Part shown: in pieces, positions 33,201-43,270 of the stretch
Numbering within the stretch: the first letter of the stretch is position 1
Layout: each line of letters begins with the position of its first letter
Assembly (NCBI GenBank): GCA_965240325.2
Contig: OZ251250.1
Span: 990,766 to 1,054,765 of the forward strand
Direction of reading: 5' to 3'
Length of the DNA: 64,000 bases
From: Rebecca billardiae RCC1528
Lineage: Eukaryota; Haptophyta
Notes under the pieces: model-generated
The model's database searches: none
The model's input: only the letters and a program-made list of their open reading frames with translations
What the model was told of the DNA's origin: nothing
Position numbers and translations under genes: made by a program

Positions 33201-34089
33201 GCGGGGGAAGGCGGGCGTGAGCGCGGGCGCGCGCGCGGACGCGCGCGCGGCGGAGGCGCGCGCACTCGGCGTGAGCGCGCGCCGGCCGCGGGCCCGCAGC
33301 TCGGCCGGCTCCGCCCGAGGCGCGCGCGCGGCGGCGCTGTGCCCGACTGCGGCCGCGGCCGCGGCCCGCGCGTGCGCTGGCGCTGCGCGCCGCACCTCGA
33401 GGAGTTGTCGTTGAGCGCGGTGGAGGCGTTCCCAAACGCTTCCATCACCGGGTTGGTGCGCAGCACGCGCGCGTGCAGGGAGCCCGCGCCGCGCCCCACC
33501 GTCGCCATGAACTCGAGGAAGAACTTGGCCGACTCCGTCTTGCCTGCGCGCCGCGCGCCGCGCACCGCGCCGCCGCGGGCCGCGCGCGCGCGTGAGCGCG
33601 CGCGCGCGCGCGCGGCTGGGCGAGGCCGGCGGCAGCGCCTCGCGCGCGCGCGGCGCGCGGCGCGCGGCGGCGGCGGGCGGGCGCGCGCGCACCCGCGCCG
33701 GACTCGCCGGAGATGATCACGCTCTGGCTCTTCCCCGTCTGCAGCATCCCCTTGTACGCCGACGCCGCCACGCTGTAGATGTGCGGCGGCAGCGCGCTCG
33801 CGTCCGTGTTGTACTTGCCGATCGCGTCGGCCGAGTAGATGGGGAGCGGCTTGTACGGGTTGAGCGCGACGAGCAGACGGCCGCAGCTCGTGTAGATCTC
33901 ATCGCCTGCGCGCGGCCGCGCGCGGTCGCGCGCGCACGCCGAGGGACGGCGGGCTCGGCGGCGCGCGCCTCCGCGCGCGCGGCGCGCCGCGCGCGGCGCG
34001 GCGCGGCGCGCACCGTCGTAGCGCTTCTTGCAGTTGGCGCTGATCGAGGCCTCGTCCACAGCCTGCAGCTGCGAGAGGTCTGACGCCAT
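28570..34089 (-). CDS. Chimeric myosin with CEP164-type WW module and three PDZ-like domains
   Basis: Actin-based motor, 1,365 residues in nine exons: 34089-34014, 33905-33693, 33543-33396, 33104-31256, 31120-30779, 30540-29689, 29563-29224, 29071-28974, 28749-28570. All eight joins keep phase. Motor domain ~1-715: P-loop GESGAG/KTES split by an intron near residue 96, switch I NDNSSR/FGKF split near 145, switch II DVFGFES near 400, HFVRCIKPNMTKAP later. A single IQ-poor neck and an Arg/Glu/Ala coiled coil (ERARREAEEAQKASEEAAKK) follow. Residues ~880-960 match the CEP164 N-terminal module: VLEYAEYLGMD, LLWIADEAL, GWEQRVDPGGNVFYYHEGTG, HPLDHHYQQL (second WW tryptophan lost). PDZ-like domains lie near 1065-1145 (GLGVGLTVDNIIVEMDPNG), 1160-1235 and 1255-1355 (GLQPGDVVLAVNGLSG). 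A ciliary or basal-body cargo role is inference. Confidence 0.88.
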
Positions 34090-34815
34090 GCCCGCGCCTC
34101 ACGCCGCGCCCTGCGCGCCTGTGGCCGCCGCGCGCGCTTACGTCCACCTCACGGCCAAGGGACGATGCCGGCGCACCGCCTGCCCTGCTCGCTGCGCTGC
34201 GCCAACCAGGGCGGTGAGGGCGGGCGCCTCCTAGCTAGCGAGCGGTCAGCAGCTCTCATCACGCGCCTCTCGGGTCGAGGCGAATCCGGGACCGGGCGCG
34301 GGCCGTCCTGGCTGACGACCCTCCGCTCAAGCGCAGCCCACAGCGGCGCGTCCGCCGAGGGCCCACGGCCAGTCTTCGCGCGACGGCCGCTCGCGCCGCG
34401 CGAGGCGTGGCGCTCGGAATCTGGGGCCACCCACACCTCTCGAGTTCAGATTCCGCCCGAAGCCCTGCTGGCGCTGGGCGTCGCAAAAAATGCGGGCCTG
34501 CCGCGCAAGCGCGCGAAAAAAAACGAGGTGCCCGGAGCAGCTGCCCGCGCGCCGCACCGGACCACCCAGGCTGGATGCGCGATGCGCGCGCTCGCTCGGC
34601 CGCTTGCCTCAAATCGCAATTATCAATTGAGCAGCCACGCAGGGCGCAGTAGCAGCGCCACACCGCCCCAGGCACGCCGCCCGTCGTGCGCGGCGCGAGC
34701 GGCGCGCCGCCGCATCGGCGGCGTGGGCGCGCGGCGCGGCCGGCGAGCACGGGCGCTGAGCCGGCGCACGCGCGCACCCGTCGCCCCGCCCCCCCTGCGC
34801 GCAGGCCGCAGCACC
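34090..34815. promoter_or_regulatory. Shared upstream region of myosin and light-harvesting genes
   Basis: 726 bases between the divergent start codons. It has two short A-runs near 34485 and 34517 and a less GC-rich patch at 34610-34640 (CAATTATCAATTG), the latter placed about 180 bases upstream of the light-harvesting start. I searched it for a tRNA because of a GTTCAGATTCC-like string at 34442 but could not fold one. Confidence 0.35.
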
Positions 34816-35538
34816 ATGCTCGCTTCGCTCGCGCTCAGCTCGCTCGCGTTCAACGGGCCCGCGCCCCGGCCGGCCGCGCCGCGCGCCGCCGTCAACATGA
34901 TGGCCAAGTCGAAGGCGCTGCCCTTCCTCGAGGCGCCGCCCGCGACGGACGGCCTCATCGGCAGTGCGTGCACGCGCCCCGCCGCGCGCGCCGCTCGTCG
35001 CCGCGCGCGCGCCGCGCGCGCGCGCGCGCTCGCGCGCGGCGTGTGGCGAGTGTGCTCAGACGGCTGGCGCGGCGCGGCCGCTCGGCGCGCAGGCCAGGGC
35101 TTCGATCCGCTCAAGTGCTCCGAGTACGTGGACATTAAGTACCTGCAGGAGGCCGAGCTCAAGCACGGCCGCGTGGCGATGCTCGCAACCGTCGGCTACA
35201 TCGCCACCGACTTTGGCATCACCGGGCCGGGCGCGCCGACCGGGCTGAGCAGCGCGGCCGCGCACGACGCCGCGGTCGAGGCGGGCGGCATGGTGGTGCT
35301 GCTGCTGGTGGCGTCGATGCTGGAGATCTGCGGCGGCGTGCCGAAGGTCTTCCAGATGCTCCGCGGCTCCGTCCCATCCGCGCCGGGCGACTACGGCTTC
35401 GACCCGCTCAACCTGGGCGCGAAGGGGGGCGAGCGCATGCAGCTGGCGGAGATCAAGAACGGCCGGCTGGCGATGCTCGCCTTCTCGGGCATCGTCACGC
35501 AGAGCGTGCTGTACGAGAAGGGCTTCCCGTACTTCTGA
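34816..35538 (+). CDS. Fucoxanthin chlorophyll a/c-type light-harvesting protein
   Basis: Antenna protein of the thylakoid membrane. Two exons, 34816-34963 and 35093-35538, phase 1, 197 residues. The presequence (LASLALSSLAFNGPAPRP) contains a signal peptide with Phe just after the cleavage point, as in plastids bounded by four membranes. The mature protein has the first chlorophyll-binding helix EAELKHGRVAMLATVGY, a middle helix (GGMVVLLLVASMLEICGG) and the third helix EIKNGRLAMLAFSGIV, with the paired Glu-Arg and Glu-Asn/Arg chlorophyll ligands intact. GFDPLKCSEY and YGFDPLNLG motifs precede helices 1 and 3. The length is normal for the family. Lhcf versus Lhcr membership is not decided. 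Confidence 0.92.
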   Translation: MLASLALSSLAFNGPAPRPAAPRAAVNMMAKSKALPFLEAPPATDGLIGSACTRPAARAARRRARAARARALARGVWRVCSDGWRGAAARRAGQGFDPLKCSEYVDIKYLQEAELKHGRVAMLATVGYIATDFGITGPGAPTGLSSAAAHDAAVEAGGMVVLLLVASMLEICGGVPKVFQMLRGSVPSAPGDYGFDPLNLGAKGGERMQLAEIKNGRLAMLAFSGIVTQSVLYEKGFPYF

Positions 35539-36423
35539 GCGCGGCTGCTGAGCGCGGCGCGCGGGGCCGCTCCAGCGCACACTCCGCCCCGGCGCGGCCC
35601 TCGCGGCGGGCCTGACGAGCCGTGGCGGTGCCAGACGTGCCCCTGGGCCTGGGGCCCTTGGCTCCGCGGGACGAGTTCGGAGTCACGACCTCCCGAGGAC
35701 CGGCTGCGCTGTCGCGCGTCGTCGTTCATCATTAGCAGACTATGACTGACGCGTACGACTCGCGACCTGATAGTGAGTGGCACCGCAGAGTGCCTAAGCC
35801 GCGCCCCGCGGGCCCGGCGGACCGCGAGTCCGCGGTCGCGCGGCCGACCGCGCCCGCGGGGCGCCGAGTGCCCGCGCCAGGCCCAGGGCCAGGCCCACGG
35901 CCACGGGCACGCGGACCGCCCCACCCCTACTGGCCCCAGTGGAGAGTCAACTCTCAGAGAGTACGACAGCGCATACAGACAGTCGGATGACGACGACTGT
36001 GATGATGAGTCGGGAGGACGTCGTCATCGATCAGTGCTGCCAACTCAGTCACAGTCAGTAGTCACTGAAGTGTCAAGTGACACTGACGGTCAGATTGCCA
36101 CGGACTGCTTGCTGTTGTCTGATGACGCCGAATATATTAACGACGTGGTATGCAACATAACTACGGAATTTGGCGACGATGATGATCATGACATGATGAT
36201 ATGATGAATATGATGGCGCGCGGAGCTGCCCATTGGCCATTGTGATTGGATTCTTGGTGATGATCACACCGTTGGCATCCATGATGCGCAGCCCTGCCGC
36301 TGGCGCCTCGGGCACCCCCTGTGCCCACGTCGCGGCGCGCCGGTGCGGACCACTCCGAGTGAGTAGTCCGACCACCAGTCGCTTCTGTGCCGCTGCGAGG
36401 AGGAGCGACAGGACTCAAGGAGG
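35539..36423. other. Intergenic
   Basis: Downstream of the light-harvesting gene. GC-rich to about 35930, then more balanced with short GAT/ACT repeats to 36220. Apart from the retroelement end fragment at 36132 I see no gene. Confidence 0.45.
36132..36156 (-). mobile_element. Solo 3'-terminal fragment of the retroelement
   Basis: ATATATTAACGACGTGGTAT followed by GCAAC matches the extreme 3' end of the three other copies, after which similarity ceases. It is either an extremely truncated insertion or a host target sequence; 25 bases cannot decide. Confidence 0.55.
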
Positions 36424-36718
36424 TCACTCGGCGGCAGCGCCGCCGCCCTCGGCGGGCACGGCGCGGCCGCGCGGCGGCGGCGGCGGCAGCGGCGGCGCGC
36501 GGTAGCCGAGCCGGCCGAGCGCGTACGCGAGCGTGCCCACACTCTCGAGCGTGAAGGGGCAGCGCCGCAGCCCCGAGTGCACCGCGCACCGGCCGAACCC
36601 CTCCGCCGCGTAGTCCGCGGGCGGCGTGTCCTCGGCCAGCGCGTGCAGCAGCAGCAGCGCGAGCGCCGCGGCCGCGTGCGCGACGGGCGGCGCGTGCAGC
36701 GGCCGCGCCGCCTCCATG
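36424..36718 (-). CDS. Small hypothetical protein or terminal exon
   Basis: Not recognised. From a Met at 36718 the frame gives 97 residues: MEAARPLHAPPVAHAAAALA, a Leu-rich helix, then DYAAEGFGRCAVHSGLRRCP and VGTLAYALGRLGYRAPP before a Pro/Gly-rich tail. The middle has the residue mix of a folded domain, with two cysteines, whereas the flanking DNA does not. The open frame extends upstream to 36837 (AYAVEGME), so this may be the last exon of a longer or broken gene. Confidence 0.3.
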
Positions 36719-37755
36719 CCCTCGACGGCGTACGCTCGGTGTGGGGGTTGGTCCGGTACGGTCCGGCTGCAGACTGGCAGCCCTCCGATTTCGCCCGGCC
36801 GCCGATTGCCCGCCTCGAGGAAATTGCCCGCGTCCACGAGCAGGCACGTTCTCGCGGTGGGCGCTCACCAAGCGACCTCGCGGCCGATCGTCTGGCGGCA
36901 TGGGCCGCGAGACGGCCGCGGGGGCGCGAGGAGCGCCGAGCGCATTCGGGCTGCGTGCCAGGCCCGGGTACGCGCCCGGCCGGTGGGGCGCGCGTCGGTT
37001 GGAAGGCGTGGCCCGAGTGCGTGGGCCCACTGCGGCCGCGCATTGGCTGTCGCACGCGGCCCGCACGGCAGGGCCGAGGACGCGGGGCCGCACGCGGCAC
37101 AGCAGGCCCGCTTCGGCCGCCGCTGCCTGGCGCGACGGCAGCCTTGCCCAGGCAGGCAGCGCGGGCGCAGTGGCGTCTCTGCCGCAGGAGTTCGCCACGG
37201 CCAGGAGCCAGCCCCACGGCCCCCGTCCGCCGCACGCTGGCGAGTCGGCGCGAGAGCGACGTTGCCAGTCCGCGCGCGCGCGGTTGCCAACCGGGGGGCG
37301 GGCTCGCCTGCACCAGCTCAGCCGCGGCGGCTGGCTGGGCGCGGTAGCATCGCCCCCACCATCTGGCAACGCCACTGGCCATCGCCCCTGCGCGCACTCG
37401 CAGCGCGTTGCCACAGCGCCCCCCCTCGTCACCACCCCCGTCTCGGTTCCTTGGCGGGGCTTAACGGTGGAGTGGTCGGACGGTCGAGCCCAGCGGAACT
37501 GGCGGCGCTGCCCGTCCGGGAGGCGGGCCGAGCGACTCTCGGCGCGCGCGCTGGTCGTGCGAGGGCGTCGCGGCGACGACGGCCACGAGCCTCTACGGGT
37601 TCGCAGGGTCCGCCGGCCTGCATGCGCGCCACCGCGCGCATGGAGGCGGGCGCGGCCATCGTGGAGGGAAGTAGGGCCAAAGTACCAGTAAAAGGGCGCC
37701 TCGTCGTCGGCGCCTGTCTCACAAATGACGGGCGGCGGTGATGAGAAGAACATAA
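36719..37755. other. Intergenic, GC-rich, no supported gene
   Basis: Several frames are open on both strands because of composition, but none shows domain-like sequence. It ends at the terminal repeat of the 2.97-kb element. Confidence 0.4.
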
Positions 37756-40729
37756 CATATCCCCTTACCGCAGGTTGCTTCTATACGCGAAGCAAAGATG
37801 GGTTCGCCCCCGCGGGTGCGTGCTCGGCGGGCAGGTGGACGCCGCGAGAGGGCGCGCGATGGCTGAGAGGCATCTTCGTGAGCATGTTCGTGGGCCACCC
37901 GAGCCTCATCGCCGCCGCCCTCCCCCTTCTCCGGTGCCACGGCGTCCAAACGGAGTGCCAAACGAGTGTTCGAGCACGCCCAGAAGCAAAGTTTTGAGGG
38001 GTGCTCAGTTCGCCTCTGAGGTGCTCGTATCGCTGCCGGTACCGCATCAGGCGGGGTGAAGGACGTCACCCGCCGGTCGGCTCTCGGGCTGCCAGTCAGT
38101 GCCTGTGGTGCTCGGACGCTGCTCTCCGAGCTCGAGATCCATCATGCGGCTTCCTGTGTGACGTCGGCAATGAGGAGGGTGTACTTGCGCAGCGGGGCGC
38201 GCGCGTCGCGCATGTGATCGACACCGAAACAGACGAAGAAACATGACCGCCCATCCCGCCGAGCTCCTGGCTGACTTGCACTCGGCAATCACGCCGCGCG
38301 CGCGGCCTGCGGCTGCTGCGTGCGGCAAGCCGCCAAGCGTGTCACGCGCGACTGGCAGGTGAGTGAGTTCAGCGCGACGAGTCAGGTGAACGCGCGCAGA
38401 CCAGCGCGTGCAGTACGTACACCGCCTACAGCCATCTCGACCGATCGCCTACCTGCCTGAAGCAGCTGCAAGGCGTGCAGCCGGGTGTCGCGGGCACACG
38501 GTGAGCCCGAGTGGCGGGCAGGCGACACGCCCGTACGGCAGCTCGGCGCGCTGCCGCGCGATGCCATCGTGGAGGCATTGTAGCTGGAGGGACCAGTCTG
38601 GCGGCTGTCTGAGGGTAGCTAGACCATGCCTGCACAGTGCCATGCGGCGTTCAGCGCCCAAAGGCGCCCTGACTGGCCGCAGGGCGCCCTCAGCGGACCG
38701 GCCGTCAACTAGTAAATAATTAGGTCGGTCCCTCCCAACTGGGGCGATATTCTGGCGCACTCAGAATGACGTCCTAGATTTTGTCTCTCACCCAGAATCG
38801 ACGCTATAAATGCGTCCCATCGGGGCGGAGCAAAAGTTTCGACCTCAAAACCTACTCCGCGTGCCGTCGCGCGGCCGAGCGCGCGCGCGCCGCGCCAGTA
38901 GTGTCACATAGAGATTTTGCGAAGCGTTACTTCATGGTTATGGTGGCTAGATGGCGACATGCGATCGGAATGACTTATTGGCAACCGTTGACACCCGACC
39001 GAACCATTTTATGAAGCAAAGAGTGGGGCTCTATGCTGTGCGCTGATACCTCCAACAAACTACAGCAAGATCGAGCATATTACCCACTTTATATATACCC
39101 ACTTACCCGTATATAGTATGAGTGTTACCCACTTTATATTGACCGTGGATGCGGTTCACTATATATTCAAATTCGTTCCGATAAGTGGGTACGTTTGTTG
39201 GGTCATCGAATAGGCGCCCGGAGCGACGCGGACACAGGCACTCCCGGGCCGCAACCGGCGGACTGCCTGCGAGTGGCAGTGTTTGTGGCGGGCTGCGTGC
39301 CGAGGCACACACCATCGCCCGCCACCGAGCATGCCACCGTCGTCACACGGGAGCCCTCCGCCGTCGAGGCTGGACTATCAGCCAACGCCACCGCCGGAGC
39401 TTGCCGCGTTCAGCGGCTTCCGTGCTCGTACTCCGCGTGTCACCGGTCGTCGTATGCCCACCCGCGTGAGGCCGCCACCAGTCCACGACTACCGCAGCTG
39501 CAGCCCATGCCGCCGACGATGCCTCCTACCATCTTCTCGCCAGGCAGCAATACGATAGGTTCACCGACGCTGCTGCTAGGCTGAGAGCACTCAGCCAGTT
39601 GGCCGGCGAGACGTCAGATGGTTGAGCTGCTGGCCTAGCCATCACGTTGCGGCTTCCGCTCGCTCAAGTACACCCAACGTGACGACGAGGACGTGCCGGG
39701 CAATCATCAGACATGCGTCTGGGGGGCTACTACGCCTAGCCGTAGAGTTGCTGAGTACGAGTCTTCGCAGACCACAAGCGGAACGAGTGGGACCACCCGA
39801 TGGCAGGAGCAACAGCGTGGGGTGGCACCCGCGCCTGTCAACGCGACCGCGTTCTGTCAAGAATGGACCCATATCCTGCGACCACCCTCGAGCACCGCAG
39901 GCTATGCCCACACTCGGCATAGGGAAGGATGGCTGAGCGCCTGCTGCCGCTGTCAAAGGCCCTGCTGATCTTCCTGGCGCTGGATCGTGCACACGGATGG
40001 CAAGTCGGCGTGCTCGCCGCACATCGCGGCGGCTTCTCAGCATCCCAAGTCCTCAGTGCACCCATCCTAGGCCTGCTGGTCGATGATTGGTACCAACCCC
40101 CACCAAACACGCCCTCTCGGAAGTCGCCAATCGCTTACATGACTCCCCGAGAGCCCGGGGCTGGCTGTCGTGCGTTCTCACGAGCAGCTTGCGCGCAGCC
40201 CAAATGTCACCTTCACGGTGCGTTGAGCTGCTCAAGATGGCGGGAGCGTCAAGAGCATGCCCGAGCACGATACTGGCCCATGCCTCCCGTCGCCTGACCC
40301 GCATGTGGCAAAAACTGGCCCTGCTCGAAGGCACGGGTCGAACACCCGCCGATCGATTCAAGTTGTCTGTACGCGTCTAGCCGGGCGAGAGTCAAACATG
40401 CGGGCACGTGCCAGGCGGGGGATGTGTGACCACGGATCCCATCCGTGAGCACGCGCAAAGCGCTCGAGCGCGCGATAGGTATTGGCTGTGGTCTACCCGA
40501 CACACGGCGGCTCGGTCCCGCTGGAGAGGCGCTCCGACATCGTCGGGAGCGTTCAGATCGGACCTCGGCCGGCGGCCCGGCGATTTTCCCGAGCCGCGCC
40601 CCGCGCGAAAAGAATTCCGGCGAGAAAACCCGGTAAATGTTTAAAAGAACGCTGGAAAATCGCCAGGGACCCACCTACAACTTTGCTTCCATACGAAGCA
40701 AAGTGAACTGCGTGCGGTAAGGGGATATG
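37756..40729. mobile_element. 2.97-kb element with terminal inverted repeats and subterminal hairpins
   Basis: CATATCCCCTTACCGCA at 37756-37772 is repeated perfectly in inverted form at 40713-40729. Just inside each end is a near-perfect hairpin: TTGCTTC..GAAGCAA at 37775-37797 and CTTTGCTTC..GAAGCAAAG at 40681-40703. The interior is clearly less GC-rich than the surrounding genes and has no long coding frame; the best are 100-140 codons with no recognisable motif. No target-site duplication is evident. It is probably a non-autonomous or decayed DNA transposon of unknown superfamily. Around 39080-39190, ACCCACTT is repeated several times in both orientations. Confidence 0.65.
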
Positions 40730-41012
40730 ACGCTGGAACACGGCGTCTCTTGCAGCGCGGGCGCTCATTGGCCGGCCGCGCGGCCCTGCTACCTGTGAGA
40801 GTTCGCCGAAGGGGTCGGACTGCACACCGGCTGCGACGCCCGGCCAATCAGCGGCCGCGCACACTTCACGCCCACTTGGAGATAGAGCGCTCGGCAGAGA
40901 AAACACCCGTGCGTGCAGAGGCCGACGGGACCACAGCCTGCGCACGCTGGCTCCCTCCGCTCGCCTGCCTTCAAGCCGCGCTTGATCACCCGTTCCTCCG
41001 CCAACGCGCCAC

Positions 41013-41840
41013 ATGCTCGCGCCCACGGCCACCGTGTGCGCGGCGCTGCCGGCGCCGATGCGCACCCTCTCGAACCCGTCCGCGCCGCTCCTCCCGGCCC
41101 CCGCGCCGCCGCCGCGGCCCGCCGCCGCGCCGGCCACGCTCGGCGGCGCCGCGGCGCCGCCGAGGCCGACGCGCGCGGTGGTGAGCTGCCTGCGCTGCGA
41201 CGAGCCGTCGGTGAGCGGCGGGCTGCCGCGCTGCGGCTGCTTCGTGCGCGTGCTGCGGTACAACCTGCCGCACACCGTCGTCTCGCTCCTCGACGGCGCG
41301 CCGCGCCGCGTCCGCCGGCTGCGCGGGCTGCGCGGCCGGCACGCGCGCGAGCGAGGCGTGCTGCCGCGCGACTGCGCCGGCCGGCCGCACCCGCCGCCCG
41401 CGTGGTTCGCCGCGGCGCACGCGCCGCCCGCGTACGACGTGGGGAGGCCGATGCACCTCCCCGTGTACATCGACGCGAACGCCAACCGCACGCGCGCCGC
41501 CGCCAGCCGCACGGCGCTGCCGCCGCCGGCGGAGGCCGCCGCCGCCGCCGCCGCGCGCGCGCCCGCCGCCGCCGCCGCCGCCGCGCCGCCGCCGCTGCCC
41601 GACGAGCTCGTGGCGGCGCGGCGCACGTTCCGACGCGCGTGCGTGCTCGACGTGCCGCCGTGCGCGACGCTCGCCGACGTGAAGGCCGCGCTCCGCGAGC
41701 AGTACGGCGTGGAGGGCGCGCGGTGCGCCAAGCTGAGCGGCTCGCACGCGCGGCTGCTCGTGCCGCTGCACCGCGGGCAGGACGGCTGCGCGGCGCACCC
41801 CGTGTTCGCGGGCGGCGAGGACCCGCTGCTCGTGTGGTGA
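41013..41840 (+). CDS. Hypothetical protein with possible ubiquitin-like C-terminus
   Basis: 275 residues, single exon. A Pro/Ala-rich leader is followed by a compact segment with cysteines (VVSCLRCDEPSVSGGLPRCG, CFVRVLRYNLPHTVVSLLDG), then PAWFAAAHAPPAYDVGRPMH and LPVYIDANAN. After an Ala linker, the last ~75 residues read like a beta-grasp fold: RACVLDVPPCATLADVKAAL, then REQYGVEGARCAKLSGSHAR, and ending GGEDPLLVW. I do not recognise the family, and the ubiquitin-like reading is from strand/helix pattern only. Base and codon use match neighbouring genes, which supports it being real. Confidence 0.55.
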   Translation: MLAPTATVCAALPAPMRTLSNPSAPLLPAPAPPPRPAAAPATLGGAAAPPRPTRAVVSCLRCDEPSVSGGLPRCGCFVRVLRYNLPHTVVSLLDGAPRRVRRLRGLRGRHARERGVLPRDCAGRPHPPPAWFAAAHAPPAYDVGRPMHLPVYIDANANRTRAAASRTALPPPAEAAAAAAARAPAAAAAAAPPPLPDELVAARRTFRRACVLDVPPCATLADVKAALREQYGVEGARCAKLSGSHARLLVPLHRGQDGCAAHPVFAGGEDPLLVW

Positions 41841-43270
41841 CGCGCGCACGCCTGCTCGTGGAGGGCTGCGCGCGGCCACGCCGCGCCTCCGCAACGGTTG
41901 CCGGCCGCGGCGCGCGGCCCGCGCTGAATCCGACGAGTCCGCCAACCGCCCGAGGTGCTCGGGCCTCCGCCGCCTCCGGCCGCGGGCTCGAGCTCAGCCG
42001 GTGAGACTGCCCTCCCGCCCAGGCCGTGCCCCGAGCGATCCGCCCGCCCGCGCGTGCTGCCGATGGGCGCGCCGATCCAAGCCGCGTAACATCATCAACT
42101 GGTATCGGTCCTGACGCGGGTCACACTGGCGGGGCCCGACGGTCCGCGTCATACGGCAGAGAGTGGCAATGACTCACTCAGTGTGACAGCTTGAGCCTTC
42201 GGATGCGGCGTCATAATCATCGGTGATGACTCGGCCGGGCTACTCTCTGATAGCACGTACTCCGCCGGCCTGGGCCGCCGCGTGGCGGCGGCGGCCAGCT
42301 CGGCTGCTCGCGGCCGCCGGGCCCGTCCGAGGCGCCCGCGCCCGCGGCGCCGTCGTACTCGTCGTACGGGCCGCCGGCGGCCGCGGCGCCGCGCCCCGTC
42401 ACCTCCGGCCTGTCAGTGAGAGTGAGACAGCACCGTGTCACCGCGGCCGGCGCGGGCCCGGGTGACTGTGGACCCTATATACTGGTGAGTCCGGCCGCCG
42501 CGCCCGGCCCGCGGGTGCGGACGGCCGACGGCGGCCGTCCGCGCCTCGGTGACGGCCCGACTGCCCGGCGAGGCGCGCCGCGGGCCCGTGCCGCCGCAGC
42601 CGACAGGCGGCCAGTCACACTGAGCTGACATCCGCGCAGCCAGCAGTACTGGGCGCCGGGGCAATTCAGCCGCGCCGCACAGTCGGGCCTCAGATTACAG
42701 GCTCAGACGCGGGTCGGACTCAGCCGCCTAACCGACTGGCTAACTAACTTGAGTCTTACAGTGCATCCGCCACTGAATCACTATATACTTTTCGCGGCGG
42801 TCGCTCACGTCGTCCGACTAGCTATTAGGGCTAGGCCGCGGGCGCGGCGCGCGGTGCCTGATTAAAGTGATTAATAACGACTGCTGCTGCTGTTGACGGC
42901 CGCCCAGTCCACGGGCTGTGAAACGTGTGATGCCAGAGTGCCAGACTAATCACTGACGATCACGATAATAATTTATTATTATATTATATAACTGAATAAT
43001 TTAATGATATTATACGCACGATGCTGCGAGCCGATCGACGCTGACGTGACGGAGCGCATCGGACGCCAAACAAACGCAGCCGCGCAGCCGGCAGCCCCCG
43101 CCGCGCCCGCGCTGCCAGGCCGGTCCACTCCGCGACACGGCTCGCTCGCGAGTCGCGGACTGCAGCGCGGCGGTGTGAGCTGACCACGGTGACGGAGCGG
43201 CTGTCCCAGAGGCTGCGGTGCGCGCCCCGTGCTGCGCTGCCGCGCTGCCCCCTACCCACGCGCAGCCCGC
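41841..43270. other. Intergenic
   Basis: About 1.4 kb. GC-rich at first, then AT-richer at 42690-43010 with ATTATT runs. No gene, RNA or recognisable repeat was found. Confidence 0.45.

Noticed and set aside
34395-34470. Possible tRNA upstream of the light-harvesting gene
   Set aside because: A GTTCAGATTCC-like string is present but I could not form matching acceptor and anticodon stems.
36161-37753. 530-codon minus-strand frame
   Set aside because: Compositional open frame with no domain. Only the short segment near 36430-36718, in another frame, has folded-protein character.
40337-40365. tRNA T-arm-like string GGTGTTCGACCCG on the minus strand
   Set aside because: The stem-loop spacing is wrong for a T arm and no cloverleaf can be drawn around it.
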